Origin: Thermoplasmata archaeon
Lineage (GTDB): Archaea; Thermoplasmatota; Thermoplasmata; Thermoplasmatales; Aciduliprofundaceae
Length of the DNA stretch: 23,718 nucleotides
Direction: 5' to 3'
Assembly: GCA_021163705.1 (NCBI GenBank)
Contig: JAGGTO010000119.1
Location: forward strand, 1 to 23,718
Under the pieces are notes generated by a model, which ran no database searches, was not told the origin of the DNA, and saw only the letters and a list, made by a program, of their open reading frames with translations. Below, piece after piece: positions 7,755 to 15,257 of the stretch (positions within the stretch are counted from its first letter, which is position 1; every line of letters begins with the position of its first letter). The position numbers were made by a program, and so were the translations under genes.

Positions 7755-9569
7755 GAGATATTCCTCAAGCCCAAGCTCTTTTATTTTCTCCTCGGGAATT
7801 GTTCCATCCGGATTCCAGCCTCTTAGGGCATAGTAGCGGGGAAGCATCTCCTTTAAGCGGACAACATGACCCTTATTTGGACCTTCAGGCATTGGCTCAT
7901 CTGTTAGGCGCTTTGGTAGAGTATCATCCTTCTCCGGATTCAATCCCGCTTTAAGGTTGAAAAGACGCTCTGCATTCCATATTCTCTCTCCAACTTTAAG
8001 CCATTCCTCCGTGGTGAAATTATAGCCGAAGGCAGCATTAAGCAAATCTCTGTAATCATCACCTCCAAGCCCGAAGGTGGTGAATACACACATCCCTGCA
8101 GCGTCTATAACCGCTGTCAGATCCTGGAATAGGATGAGCATCTTCACCTTCTCATCACTTATATCATGCGGGTCCATCTTGAAAGGATAGCCCAAGATTT
8201 CTGGAGAAATCAAGTATGCCTTTATGTGATCGCCTCCGCGATTATCAGTGGCATAACCCAATCCGTGACCTTCCGCGCCTCTTGGATCATAAGCAGGTAA
8301 TTCTTGCTTCTTCACACCCATAAAGCAATCCAGGCATCCATATTTCTCAGCGAGCCTGTATCCTCCTTCAGCAAGAATTGATCCGAATCCTTCACGCCTG
8401 GCAATCCTCGGAATATAGTAATGAAGCACCTCTGTATTTCCCCATCTGAAGGGTGGAGCATCTCCCAGGTCCTCTTGCTTCAGAAATCCCCTGTCATATA
8501 ATTCCATAGCAGTGGCTAAAGTGCCTCCAGTGGATATGGTATCCAGGCCAAAATCATCGCACATGTGATTTGCCTCAATTATGCTTGCCAGGTCATTTAT
8601 TCCAAGATTTGCACCCAGTGCCCATGTACTCTCATATTCCGGTCCTTCAGTCTCACCAATCGTATCCATCTCATTTACCCTTCCACATCCAATTGGGCAC
8701 GCATAGCATGGCTTGTTCCTCTTCAAATATTTCTTTGACATCGCCTCTCCGCTCTGTTCCTCTGCATACTTGAACTGCCCATAGCGGAAATTCATTGTTG
8801 GATACAATCCGTTCTGATTTATTATATTAACAAGAATTGCAGTTCCATATGCAGGCAATCCCTGCCCGGCTACAGGATCATTCTTCAGTATTTCCGTTTT
8901 CTCACGCATAACGCTTATGAACTTCTTTCTATCTATTACCTCAATCCTCTTGTGGCCACGAACCACTATTGCCTTCAGTTTTTTGCTTCCCATAACAGCT
9001 CCAACACCGCCTCTCGCTGCAGCACGATGACCATTGTTCATTATCGCTGAGAATCTCACCAGATTCTCTCCTGCAGGACCTATGGATGCTATCTGCACAT
9101 GCTTATCTCCAAATTCCTTCCTTAGGATTTTCTCAGTCTCGCTCACTCTCTTGCCCCAAACATGGGTAGCATCCCTAAGCTCAACCTTTTCATCCTCTAT
9201 TCTGAGATACACAGGTTTCTCGCTCTTTCCCTCCACAATGATCATATCCCAGCCAGCCATTTTTAGTTCCGCTCCAAAGAATCCGCCTGAGTTGGCCATG
9301 GCTATGAATCCTGTGAGGGGACTCTTTGTAATAACCATGTATCTTCCACCTGTTGGTGCCACAGTGCCAGTGAGCGCTCCTGTGGAGAATATTAACTTAT
9401 TTTCCTCACTGAAGGCATCAATCTTCGGATCCATCTCCTTCAGAAGGTAGTGGATGGCAAAACCTCTCGTTCCAAGCCATTTCTTCACAAATTCCTCTTC
9501 GAATTCCTCAATACTTATCTTTCCTGTGCTCAGGTTCACTCTCAATATCTTACCCCAATATCCGTACAT
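7752..9569 (-). CDS. aor: Tungsten-containing aldehyde:ferredoxin oxidoreductase
   Basis: It oxidises aldehydes to carboxylic acids and passes electrons to ferredoxin, typically handling aldehydes released from 2-keto acid decarboxylation during peptide fermentation. From the ATG at 9569 it is 605 residues, the length of Pyrococcus furiosus AOR, and the functional positions coincide in number. The [4Fe-4S] ligands are C288, C291, C295 and C494; active-site E313 and H448 and the dimer-interface iron ligands E332 and H383 are also in place. The start gives MYGYWGKILRVNLSTG, the family N-terminus, and follows GGGGTGA by 4 bases; the open frame extends 18 codons further upstream but that part lies in the promoter. 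MoaD-like and radical SAM maturase genes follow, making a compact tungsten module. I am very sure of the family and fairly sure of the AOR (rather than formaldehyde or glyceraldehyde-3-phosphate) branch. Confidence 0.96.
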   Translation of the reverse strand: MYGYWGKILRVNLSTGKISIEEFEEEFVKKWLGTRGFAIHYLLKEMDPKIDAFSEENKLIFSTGALTGTVAPTGGRYMVITKSPLTGFIAMANSGGFFGAELKMAGWDMIIVEGKSEKPVYLRIEDEKVELRDATHVWGKRVSETEKILRKEFGDKHVQIASIGPAGENLVRFSAIMNNGHRAAARGGVGAVMGSKKLKAIVVRGHKRIEVIDRKKFISVMREKTEILKNDPVAGQGLPAYGTAILVNIINQNGLYPTMNFRYGQFKYAEEQSGEAMSKKYLKRNKPCYACPIGCGRVNEMDTIGETEGPEYESTWALGANLGINDLASIIEANHMCDDFGLDTISTGGTLATAMELYDRGFLKQEDLGDAPPFRWGNTEVLHYYIPRIARREGFGSILAEGGYRLAEKYGCLDCFMGVKKQELPAYDPRGAEGHGLGYATDNRGGDHIKAYLISPEILGYPFKMDPHDISDEKVKMLILFQDLTAVIDAAGMCVFTTFGLGGDDYRDLLNAAFGYNFTTEEWLKVGERIWNAERLFNLKAGLNPEKDDTLPKRLTDEPMPEGPNKGHVVRLKEMLPRYYALRGWNPDGTIPEEKIKELGLEEYL

Positions 9570-9573
9570 AAAT

Positions 9574-9580
9574 TCACCCC
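9574..9580 (-). promoter_or_regulatory. Shine-Dalgarno sequence fixing the aor start
   Basis: GGGGTGA ends 4 bases before the ATG at 9569. It decides the start against the longer in-frame reading that begins at 9623. Confidence 0.65.
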
Positions 9581-9586
9581 TTGCAT

Positions 9587-9639
9587 GATATAGTATATCC
9601 AAGGAATAAAAGTAATTTTCCACATGCTTATTTAAGCAT
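9587..9639 (-). promoter_or_regulatory. aor promoter with two dyads
   Basis: The likely TATA box is CTTTTATT (plus-strand 9605-9612), centred 39 bases before the ATG. The near-palindrome GATATA-N1-TATATC (9587-9599) lies between TATA box and predicted start, where a repressor would act. A second perfect dyad, ATGCTTA-N2-TAAGCAT (9624-9639), lies 12 bases upstream of the TATA box, where an activator could contact TBP/TFB. The repeats are seen; the roles are inferred. Confidence 0.45.
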
Positions 9640-9827
9640 AACGAATTCTGAAAATTTTACACGATAAAAATTGGAAATTTTGGTAATTACCCTCCCTTAA
9701 AATATCGGTTTTTCGATATCTAAAGATATCTGAAAAATTTTCGAGCTTGAGATGCTTTTACTTAATTTTTCCTCTCTAATTGAGGAGTTATGCAGAATAC
9801 CCGCAACCTGCTCCCCGCATTCAAAAA
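9640..9827. other. AT-rich spacer with clustered dyads between aor and nadE
   Basis: The divergent aor-nadE gap (9570-9857, about 288 bases) holds no gene I can support. Its middle carries the perfect palindrome GGTAATTACC (9682-9691), the hairpin-like ATATCG-N6-CGATAT (9702-9719) and two copies of the palindrome GATATC four bases apart (9715-9720 and 9725-9730). A pair CCTGCT (9807-9812) and AGCAGG (9839-9844) flanks the nadE TATA box. These could be operators for nadE or aor, or an untranscribed structural element. Confidence 0.4.
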
Positions 9828-9835
9828 ATTTATAG
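9828..9835 (+). promoter_or_regulatory. TATA box of nadE (leaderless promoter)
   Basis: The element atttatag is centred about 26 bases before the ATG at 9858, which supports that ATG as a leaderless start and argues against the upstream in-frame TTG at 9780 and ATG at 9849. Confidence 0.55.
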
Positions 9836-9857
9836 ATTAGCAGGAGATATGGAGATT

Positions 9858-10649
9858 ATGCTTGAGATAAACCTGCCAGATTATGCTGAAGAAACAATAA
9901 TAAGATTCATAAAAGATTTTGCAGGAGATAAAAAAGTCGTGATCGGTATAAGTGGAGGGCTTGATTCCTCTCTCGTGGCAAAGCTATGTGTTATGGCTCT
10001 GGGAAAAGAAAAAGTGCTTGGAATTCACATGCCCGAAGATGCCACACCCTCTCAAGATACTGAGGATGCAGAGTTCATGGCCAGAGAATTGGGAGTCGAG
10101 TTCAGGGTGATCCCCATTGGTGAAATTGTCACCCTGATAAAAGATAAGATAGGAATAAACAAAAGGATGAGCGTGGCCAATTTAAAGGCTCGTGTGAGAA
10201 TGAACATCCTTTATGCTATAGCAAACGAAGAGCAGCGTTTGGTGGCAGGAACGAGTAACAAGAGCGAGTTGCTTGTGGGCTATTTCACAAAATATGGAGA
10301 TGGGGCAAGCGATTTTGCACCTATAGGAGATTTGTATAAAACACAGGTGAGACTTCTTGCTCAACAGATTGGAATTCCAGAAAGAATAATAAAAAAAGCT
10401 CCGAGCGCGGGACTCCTTCCAGGACAGCTGGATGAGGAGGAGATGGGAATAGATTATCAAACTCTAGATAAGATTCTCTATGCCATGGAACTCGGATACA
10501 GTAAATCTGACATTGTAAACAATCTGAATATCTCCTCCGAACTTGTGGAGAAGGTATTTGATATGCATGAGAGAAGCAGACACAAAAGGGTATTGCTCTA
10601 CATTCCAAAAATTGGAATTAGAACGGTGAACACTGACTGGAGGGAATAG
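9858..10649 (+). CDS. nadE: NH3-dependent NAD+ synthetase
   Basis: It amidates nicotinate adenine dinucleotide to NAD+ using ammonia and ATP, the last step of NAD synthesis. The N-type ATP pyrophosphatase P-loop GISGGLDSS lies near residues 32-40. Other hallmarks are GTSNKSELLVGYFTKYGD and the downstream PIGDLYKTQV. There is no nitrilase-like glutaminase domain, so this is the short ammonia-dependent form (263 residues from the chosen start). The ATG at 9858 is preferred because a TATA box lies 26 bases upstream. The open frame continues upstream to a TTG at 9780, but that segment is the promoter. The gene converges on the DUF424-mcm operon with only 8 bases between stop codons, and is divergent from aor. 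Confidence 0.94.
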   Translation: MLEINLPDYAEETIIRFIKDFAGDKKVVIGISGGLDSSLVAKLCVMALGKEKVLGIHMPEDATPSQDTEDAEFMARELGVEFRVIPIGEIVTLIKDKIGINKRMSVANLKARVRMNILYAIANEEQRLVAGTSNKSELLVGYFTKYGDGASDFAPIGDLYKTQVRLLAQQIGIPERIIKKAPSAGLLPGQLDEEEMGIDYQTLDKILYAMELGYSKSDIVNNLNISSELVEKVFDMHERSRHKRVLLYIPKIGIRTVNTDWRE

Positions 10650-10657
10650 GAGAATAA

Positions 10658-10966
10658 TCATAACAGTAGAAACATCTGAGCATGGGGCACACCTTCTATT
10701 TTTATGATACCATCCTCATCAATATATCCTTCCCTTATGGCCAGAGATATAACATGCTCGCCCACAAGATTTGCAATGGTGGCAAGCTTCATGGAGTTTA
10801 GAAATGTTTTATCACTCACATACGATTCAAAGTAAAATTCCTTTTTGACCTCGAGATGAAGCTCGCCCTCCTCGAATTTTTTACCCAGAAGCTCTCTATC
10901 ACAGGCAGCCACCACGATTTCACCACGCACACGGTAAATTTTCATGGCTATCTTGTGCTCACACAT
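10658..10966 (-). CDS. DUF424 family protein
   Basis: It is a 102-residue protein matching the archaeal DUF424 family: N-terminal MKIYRVRGEIVVAACD, central ELHLEVKKEFYFE, then ATIANLVGEH and the C-terminal signature EGVPHAQ. The function of this family is unknown to me. No signal peptide or membrane segment is visible. The start overlaps the mcm stop codon by 8 bases (ATG at 10966); an alternative ATG at 10945 gives the MKIYR start more typical of the family, so the first seven residues are uncertain. It has no promoter of its own and should be translated from the mcm mRNA, which ties its expression to the replicative helicase. Confidence 0.85.
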   Translation of the reverse strand: MCEHKIAMKIYRVRGEIVVAACDRELLGKKFEEGELHLEVKKEFYFESYVSDKTFLNSMKLATIANLVGEHVISLAIREGYIDEDGIIKIEGVPHAQMFLLL

Positions 10967-13007
10967 ACTTGTATACCCCGTTTCTCACTTCTCTTATCAA
11001 TCCCTCACGATGCATCTTTTCAAGGATTCTCAGAGCTTTCATTTCCTCAATACCTATTTTCTTTGCTTCCTCAAGAATTTCATCTTCTTGAGCAAAACCT
11101 TTCTCATCTATGAGCTTTCTCATAATCAAGTCTATCTTTTCCATAACACTCCTCTGCCTGGAGCTTATTCCAGTGTAAAGCAAATCTGCGTCTATTATTC
11201 CCCCCTCAGTTGAGGCTTCCTTTAAGAAATATTCCACTATCCTTATAGCCCTCTCTGCATCTTCCCTGGTTACAACATCACTCAACCTTGCTCTCGCAGA
11301 GGCTTCTGCCAGCCTTATCATGGCCTCAAGCTGTCTCGGAGTTATGGCCACAGCATGCGTCTCCTCATATAGCTTTCTCGTCTCAACATATTTCTTCTCC
11401 AAGAGACTCATGGCCTCATCACTTAACTTTGGAAATATGTTCCTCTTTGCATATGCCACATACTTGCGGAAAAATTCCGGATCTATTTTTGGAGTATAAT
11501 CTTCCACAAGGATATTCTCCTCCTCCAGCTGAAGCATCTCTCCTACAAGGTGGGCATTCAAAATGTGTTTTGCAAGGGCCCTATCCTTCTCTGGATTGGG
11601 AACATCCACTATCTTGAATATTACATCGAATCTTGAGAGTAGAGGAGTTGGTAAATCTATCTGCTCTACCAGAGGACGATTTGGATCAAACCTTCCGTAT
11701 TTGGGATTGGCTGCCCCTAAAATGGAGCATCTCGCCATAAGTGTGGCATATATTCCCGCCTTTGTCACCGCGATTATCTGCTGCTCCATGGCCTGATAAA
11801 TGCTGTCCCTATCTGTGGAACTCATCTTATCTATCTCATCGATGGCTGCTAGACCCATATCCGCGAGAACCAATGCTCCCGCCTCCAGTGTCCACCTTCC
11901 ACTTTCATCCCTAATGGCTGTGGCTGTCAATCCCGCAGCTGATGATCCCTTGCCCGAGGTATATATCCCACGAGGTGCAAGTTGTGCCATGTATTGCAGT
12001 AGCTGCGATTTTGCAGTACCAGGATCTCCCACAAGTAAAATGTGAATATCGCCCCTTATCCTTGTGCCATCCTTCATCTTCTTGGGAACACCGCCAAACA
12101 TCTGAAGTAAAAGAGCCTCCTTTTCAATTTTCATCCCATAGATGGTGGGAGCAATGGTATCTCTGAGTCTCTCAATTATATCTCCCTTTCTTGCCTCCTC
12201 CTTGATTCTTTCCTCATCCTCCTCTGTGATTTCTATGCTTTCCAATTCTTTCTTCTCCTTATCTATGCTCACAACATCCAGAAAAATGTCAAATTCTGTG
12301 GTTTTCACATTCCCAAACAATCTTCTTTCTCTAGGCCTCAGAATTCCATTAAGCACCACTCTATCCCCGGGAACAAGTATGCCAGCAAGATCATCTTCCA
12401 CATATGCAGATAATCGCTGAGGCTGTTCTCCACCCCTTAAATTCTCCGGATTTTCCTGAATCTCTACTCTCTGGGTGTCCACAAATATTGATTTTTCAAT
12501 GCTCAGTCTAAATTTTACTGTGGGGCGGCTCTTTCCGCAGTGAGCACATTTGATAGGCTCCTGCAACCTGGTGCCTTCCTGAAACACATATGTAATATTC
12601 CCACAGTCACTGCATATAAACGCACCTATCTTTAGTTTTGGCCTTACTTCAGTTGCCCTTCTTATTATTCCCTCAATGCTTATAAATTGTCCAAGATGAA
12701 CGCTTCGGAGATCTCTTATATCTTTTCTCCTATCCTTTGGTAGAGTGCTTACCCTCAGATGAATCTCAATATCCTCATTTATGTATTCCCTTATTGCCTC
12801 CTCTCCTTTGCTCAGATATATTTCAGGATACTTCAGAAAATCCTCGGCAAAGTTCGGATTGTATTCAACCATATCTCCAAATTTCACAACCAGACTTCTC
12901 TCATCAGGATACTCATCCATGATCCTGGATAAGCTCAACCCGTATTCAGTTCGCGATAAAAAATCCAGCCATAGAGACTTTATTTCCTCCTCGGTATATC
13001 TCATCAT
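10959..13007 (-). CDS. mcm: Replicative DNA helicase MCM
   Basis: It is the homohexameric 3'-5' helicase that unwinds DNA at archaeal replication forks, 682 residues. The N-terminal domain carries a zinc site with C132, C135, C154 and C157. The AAA+ core has Walker A GDPGTAKS (327-334), Walker B AIDEIDKM (around D390-D393) and the arginine finger in LLSRFDVIF (R459). A C-terminal winged-helix domain occupies roughly the last 80 residues (EKIDLIMRKL onward). The Walker A site, a frequent intein position in other archaea, is uninterrupted. Two adjacent ATGs (13007 and 13004) follow GGGTGA; a TATA box 26 bases before 13004 slightly favours the second. The DUF424 gene follows with an overlap. Confidence 0.97.
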   Translation of the reverse strand: MMRYTEEEIKSLWLDFLSRTEYGLSLSRIMDEYPDERSLVVKFGDMVEYNPNFAEDFLKYPEIYLSKGEEAIREYINEDIEIHLRVSTLPKDRRKDIRDLRSVHLGQFISIEGIIRRATEVRPKLKIGAFICSDCGNITYVFQEGTRLQEPIKCAHCGKSRPTVKFRLSIEKSIFVDTQRVEIQENPENLRGGEQPQRLSAYVEDDLAGILVPGDRVVLNGILRPRERRLFGNVKTTEFDIFLDVVSIDKEKKELESIEITEEDEERIKEEARKGDIIERLRDTIAPTIYGMKIEKEALLLQMFGGVPKKMKDGTRIRGDIHILLVGDPGTAKSQLLQYMAQLAPRGIYTSGKGSSAAGLTATAIRDESGRWTLEAGALVLADMGLAAIDEIDKMSSTDRDSIYQAMEQQIIAVTKAGIYATLMARCSILGAANPKYGRFDPNRPLVEQIDLPTPLLSRFDVIFKIVDVPNPEKDRALAKHILNAHLVGEMLQLEEENILVEDYTPKIDPEFFRKYVAYAKRNIFPKLSDEAMSLLEKKYVETRKLYEETHAVAITPRQLEAMIRLAEASARARLSDVVTREDAERAIRIVEYFLKEASTEGGIIDADLLYTGISSRQRSVMEKIDLIMRKLIDEKGFAQEDEILEEAKKIGIEEMKALRILEKMHREGLIREVRNGVYKYV

Positions 13008-13025
13008 TCACCCATGCTAATTAAA

Positions 13026-13033
13026 GATAAAAA
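13026..13033 (-). promoter_or_regulatory. TATA box of mcm in a 30-base gap
   Basis: TTTTTATC on the minus strand lies between the serpin stop codon (13038-13040) and the mcm start, centred about 23-26 bases before the two adjacent ATGs. It predicts an essentially leaderless mcm-DUF424 mRNA. Confidence 0.55.
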
Positions 13034-13037
13034 GATT

Positions 13038-14318
13038 TTACCCTGAGCATGCCGCAGGCTCATCCACCCAGCCCATGAAGAATATTGCACCAGTGCTTCT
13101 ATCCTCTATGATGAATAAGAAAGGATGATCCACCCTGAATTCCACATGTGGTAACGGGGGAGGAATTGCGCTGTAAATGGGTATCCCTGTGACTGCCGCT
13201 GCCTCCGTACCTTTTTCATCCACCGAGATATAGGTTTCATGGAAGACATCACTTGCAAATATACCCCCAGGACCCATATCACTGAGATCTGCTGAAGGAT
13301 TAAACACCTCCCTTATCCCCATCCCTTCAAGAATGTCCTTAACACTGAACTTCTCATCCAGTTTGAATTTTGGAAATGATACATTCGCCTTCACCAAATG
13401 CAGTTCTCTCCTCCATTTCTCCAAATTCTTCAGAGATATGTTAAGCGTGCTTTTCTTCGGAAGAACTATGAGCATGGAGAAGTTACCTCCTTTATAGGGC
13501 ATCTCCAGAACTTGGGTATCGTTATCCTCTGTATATTTGAACTCTTCAGATATGTGCATCATATCCACCATGATCCTTCCAGAAGAAGAATAGAAGGGTT
13601 CCTTTTTCGTGAGACTCTCGTTAAATTGATAACTCCAGAACCCATGGAAGTATATGGCATTTACTAGCACCGCCACAGTCGCCGGAGTAATAGATTCTGG
13701 AGAAAAGAAGTTCTTTATCTTTCCATTGGTCTCATTTTCAATCCACCCGTTTATTATATCCCTCGCCTTTTCCGGTGCTCCTCTGAAATCTAAAAGCTGA
13801 AAGTAAGCATAATAAAATTCCTTCAATATCTCTATGTATCTCTCCTTTACTGGAAAACCTTCCTGCACCCACAGGGAATTGGCTATTTTTAAAGTATAAT
13901 TTTCTGTATGATTCCCAAAATTCTCCAAAAACCAGTTTATATTCTCCCTCAAAAGTGACTTGTTCTCTGGAAAATGCATGACCTCTGCTATTTCTTCTGC
14001 CATGCTTCCATTCGCCCCCTCATAGAGCATCGCCATCGCAAGCCAGATACTTAAAGGAGATAGAAGTATATTTCCCTCTTTGCTCACACTTAAATTACTT
14101 AAAAGCTCAATTCCAAACTCTGCGGATGCAACAGCAACATTCTTCAAATTTCTCTCAGAAACCCCTTCCCTATCATTCCACCTTATTTCCACTTCCCCTG
14201 GCTGTGGTTCTATTCGAGAAATTGTAGTTTCATTAACCATCTCCTGAAACATAAATGCGCCTAAGAGCAGAGCCACAATCAGAATTATCGCAGTAGCGGA
14301 GAATAAAGGGGAACGCAT
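13038..14318 (-). CDS. Membrane-anchored or secreted serpin (serine protease inhibitor)
   Basis: It is a 426-residue serpin. An N-terminal hydrophobic segment (about 8-27, ATAIILIVALLLGAFMF) is a signal peptide or anchor. Serpin signatures follow: LVNAIYFHGFW, NPSADLSDMG, the hinge DEKGTEAAAVTG and the C-terminal DHPFLFIIEDRSTGAIFFMG. The small-residue hinge (G370 as P15, T371 as P14, A373-A375 as P12-P10) is the form that inserts into sheet A, so it should be inhibitory. The loop IPIYSAIPPPLP places P1 near A384 by counting from alpha-1-antitrypsin, within uncertainty because the loop is about two residues longer. Twelve N-glycosylation sequons fit an exported protein. A TATA box 25 bases upstream supports the start. 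Serpins are uncommon in archaea. The protease target is unknown; a subtilisin- or elastase-like extracellular protease is plausible. Confidence 0.95.
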   Translation of the reverse strand: MRSPLFSATAIILIVALLLGAFMFQEMVNETTISRIEPQPGEVEIRWNDREGVSERNLKNVAVASAEFGIELLSNLSVSKEGNILLSPLSIWLAMAMLYEGANGSMAEEIAEVMHFPENKSLLRENINWFLENFGNHTENYTLKIANSLWVQEGFPVKERYIEILKEFYYAYFQLLDFRGAPEKARDIINGWIENETNGKIKNFFSPESITPATVAVLVNAIYFHGFWSYQFNESLTKKEPFYSSSGRIMVDMMHISEEFKYTEDNDTQVLEMPYKGGNFSMLIVLPKKSTLNISLKNLEKWRRELHLVKANVSFPKFKLDEKFSVKDILEGMGIREVFNPSADLSDMGPGGIFASDVFHETYISVDEKGTEAAAVTGIPIYSAIPPPLPHVEFRVDHPFLFIIEDRSTGAIFFMGWVDEPAACSG

Positions 14319-14338
14319 ATGTAATCTAATTAATCCAC

Positions 14339-14348
14339 ATATATAAAG
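14339..14348 (-). promoter_or_regulatory. TATA box of the serpin gene (leaderless promoter)
   Basis: CTTTATATAT on the minus strand is one of the best TATA matches in the window and is centred about 25 bases before the ATG at 14318. No ribosome-binding site is present. Confidence 0.65.
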
Positions 14349-14436
14349 TTATTGTGAAAATTTTTTGAGATTTAACTTCCCTTTTTCACTCTTATCCTTT
14401 TACATCTGAGCTCTCCACAATTTACTCTGAAATGAA

Positions 14437-14446
14437 AAATATATTA
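14437..14446 (+). promoter_or_regulatory. TATA box of the glycosyltransferase pair
   Basis: The element aaatatatta is centred about 27 bases before the GTG at 14469, so the mRNA would begin at the GTG start codon. The 150-base divergent gap to the serpin gene contains nothing else I can assign. Confidence 0.55.
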
Positions 14447-14468
14447 AAGCGGAATGCTATGAGGTTAA

Positions 14469-15257
14469 GTGTTCATAAGCATCGTGATTACCGTGAGAAA
14501 CGAGGAGAGGCACATTTCGGATTTACTTGATTCCCTGATTATTCAGGAACCTCCATTTGAAATAATAATTGTGGATGCTCACAGCGAGGATAGAACGAGG
14601 GATATAGTAAAGAAGTATCAGGAGGAGTATGATTTCATCCATCTGTATGAAAAGGGAGGGTCGAGGGGTGAGGGAAGAAATTACGGGGTGAAAAAAGCCA
14701 CAGGAGATTATGTTGCCTTTACAGACGGAGATGACATAGTAAATCCCTTCTGGCTCACAGAGATACGGAGAAGTTTTAGAAAAGGTGCAGATGTTGTCGC
14801 AGGTAAAACGATTTATATTGGCTATGGACCCTGGGAAAAATTGGAGAGGGTGGAATTATTTTACAAGGGTTTTGATGTAACATTTCCCAGCTGCAATCTG
14901 GCATATCGCAAAGAACTTTTTGAGAAGATTGGTGGATTTGACCCATGGTTCATCACGGCGGAAGATATAGATTTGAATATGCGTGCTGTTGATGCAGGTG
15001 CAAAAATAATTTACAATCCCAGGGCAATAGTGTATCACAGAACGAGAGACTCTTTTTATTCTTTTGTAAAACAGGCCTTCTGGAACGGATATGGCAGGAA
15101 GCAGTTGACCATGAAACATGGAAGTTTGTGGAACAGGTACAAGCCTCAGAGAATGCTCAATCCCTCACAATTATCCTTCTGGGGCATCATAAGGCTTAGT
15201 TTCGCAATTATGGGTTATCTGGCCTGCAAACTGTATGGTGATCATCATGAAGGTTAG
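14469..15257 (+). CDS. Family 2 glycosyltransferase, membrane-associated
   Basis: It is a 262-residue GT-A fold enzyme. The N-terminal nucleotide-binding strand SIVITVRNEE is followed by DAHSEDRT (36-43), the metal- and nucleotide-sugar-binding DGDD (86-89) and the acceptor-side NLAYRKELFEKIGGFD with catalytic-type ED (165-166). A C-terminal hydrophobic stretch (about 236-253) could anchor it to the membrane. It starts at GTG; no in-frame ATG fits, and a TATA box 27 bases upstream plus the intact GT2 N-terminus support it. It overlaps the next glycosyltransferase by 11 bases. Donor and acceptor cannot be told from sequence. Being divergent from the serpin and convergent with the beta-helix protein suggests surface glycan or glycolipid synthesis, which is inference. 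Confidence 0.88.
   Translation: MFISIVITVRNEERHISDLLDSLIIQEPPFEIIIVDAHSEDRTRDIVKKYQEEYDFIHLYEKGGSRGEGRNYGVKKATGDYVAFTDGDDIVNPFWLTEIRRSFRKGADVVAGKTIYIGYGPWEKLERVELFYKGFDVTFPSCNLAYRKELFEKIGGFDPWFITAEDIDLNMRAVDAGAKIIYNPRAIVYHRTRDSFYSFVKQAFWNGYGRKQLTMKHGSLWNRYKPQRMLNPSQLSFWGIIRLSFAIMGYLACKLYGDHHEG

Noticed and set aside
7736..7774. MoaD-like gene starting at the in-frame TTG at 7774
   Set aside because: The extra 13 residues lie in the end of aor and before the conserved first strand; the ATG at 7735 gives a normal MoaD.
9570..9623. aor start at 9623
   Set aside because: The added residues are promoter sequence; the ATG at 9569 has GGGGTGA and gives exactly the Pyrococcus length and residue numbering.
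9752..9835. A 27-codon ATG open frame upstream of nadE
   Set aside because: It has no ribosome-binding site or well-spaced TATA box and ends in the nadE TATA box; it would be untranscribed if nadE is leaderless.
9780..9857. Longer nadE N-terminus from the TTG at 9780 or ATG at 9849
   Set aside because: The segment contains the TATA box and does not resemble NadE N-termini; the ATG at 9849 is only 17 bases from the TATA centre.
14319..14468. C/D box small RNA in the serpin-glycosyltransferase gap
   Set aside because: CTGA-like boxes occur twice, but no C box (RTGATGA) at the right spacing is present on either strand.
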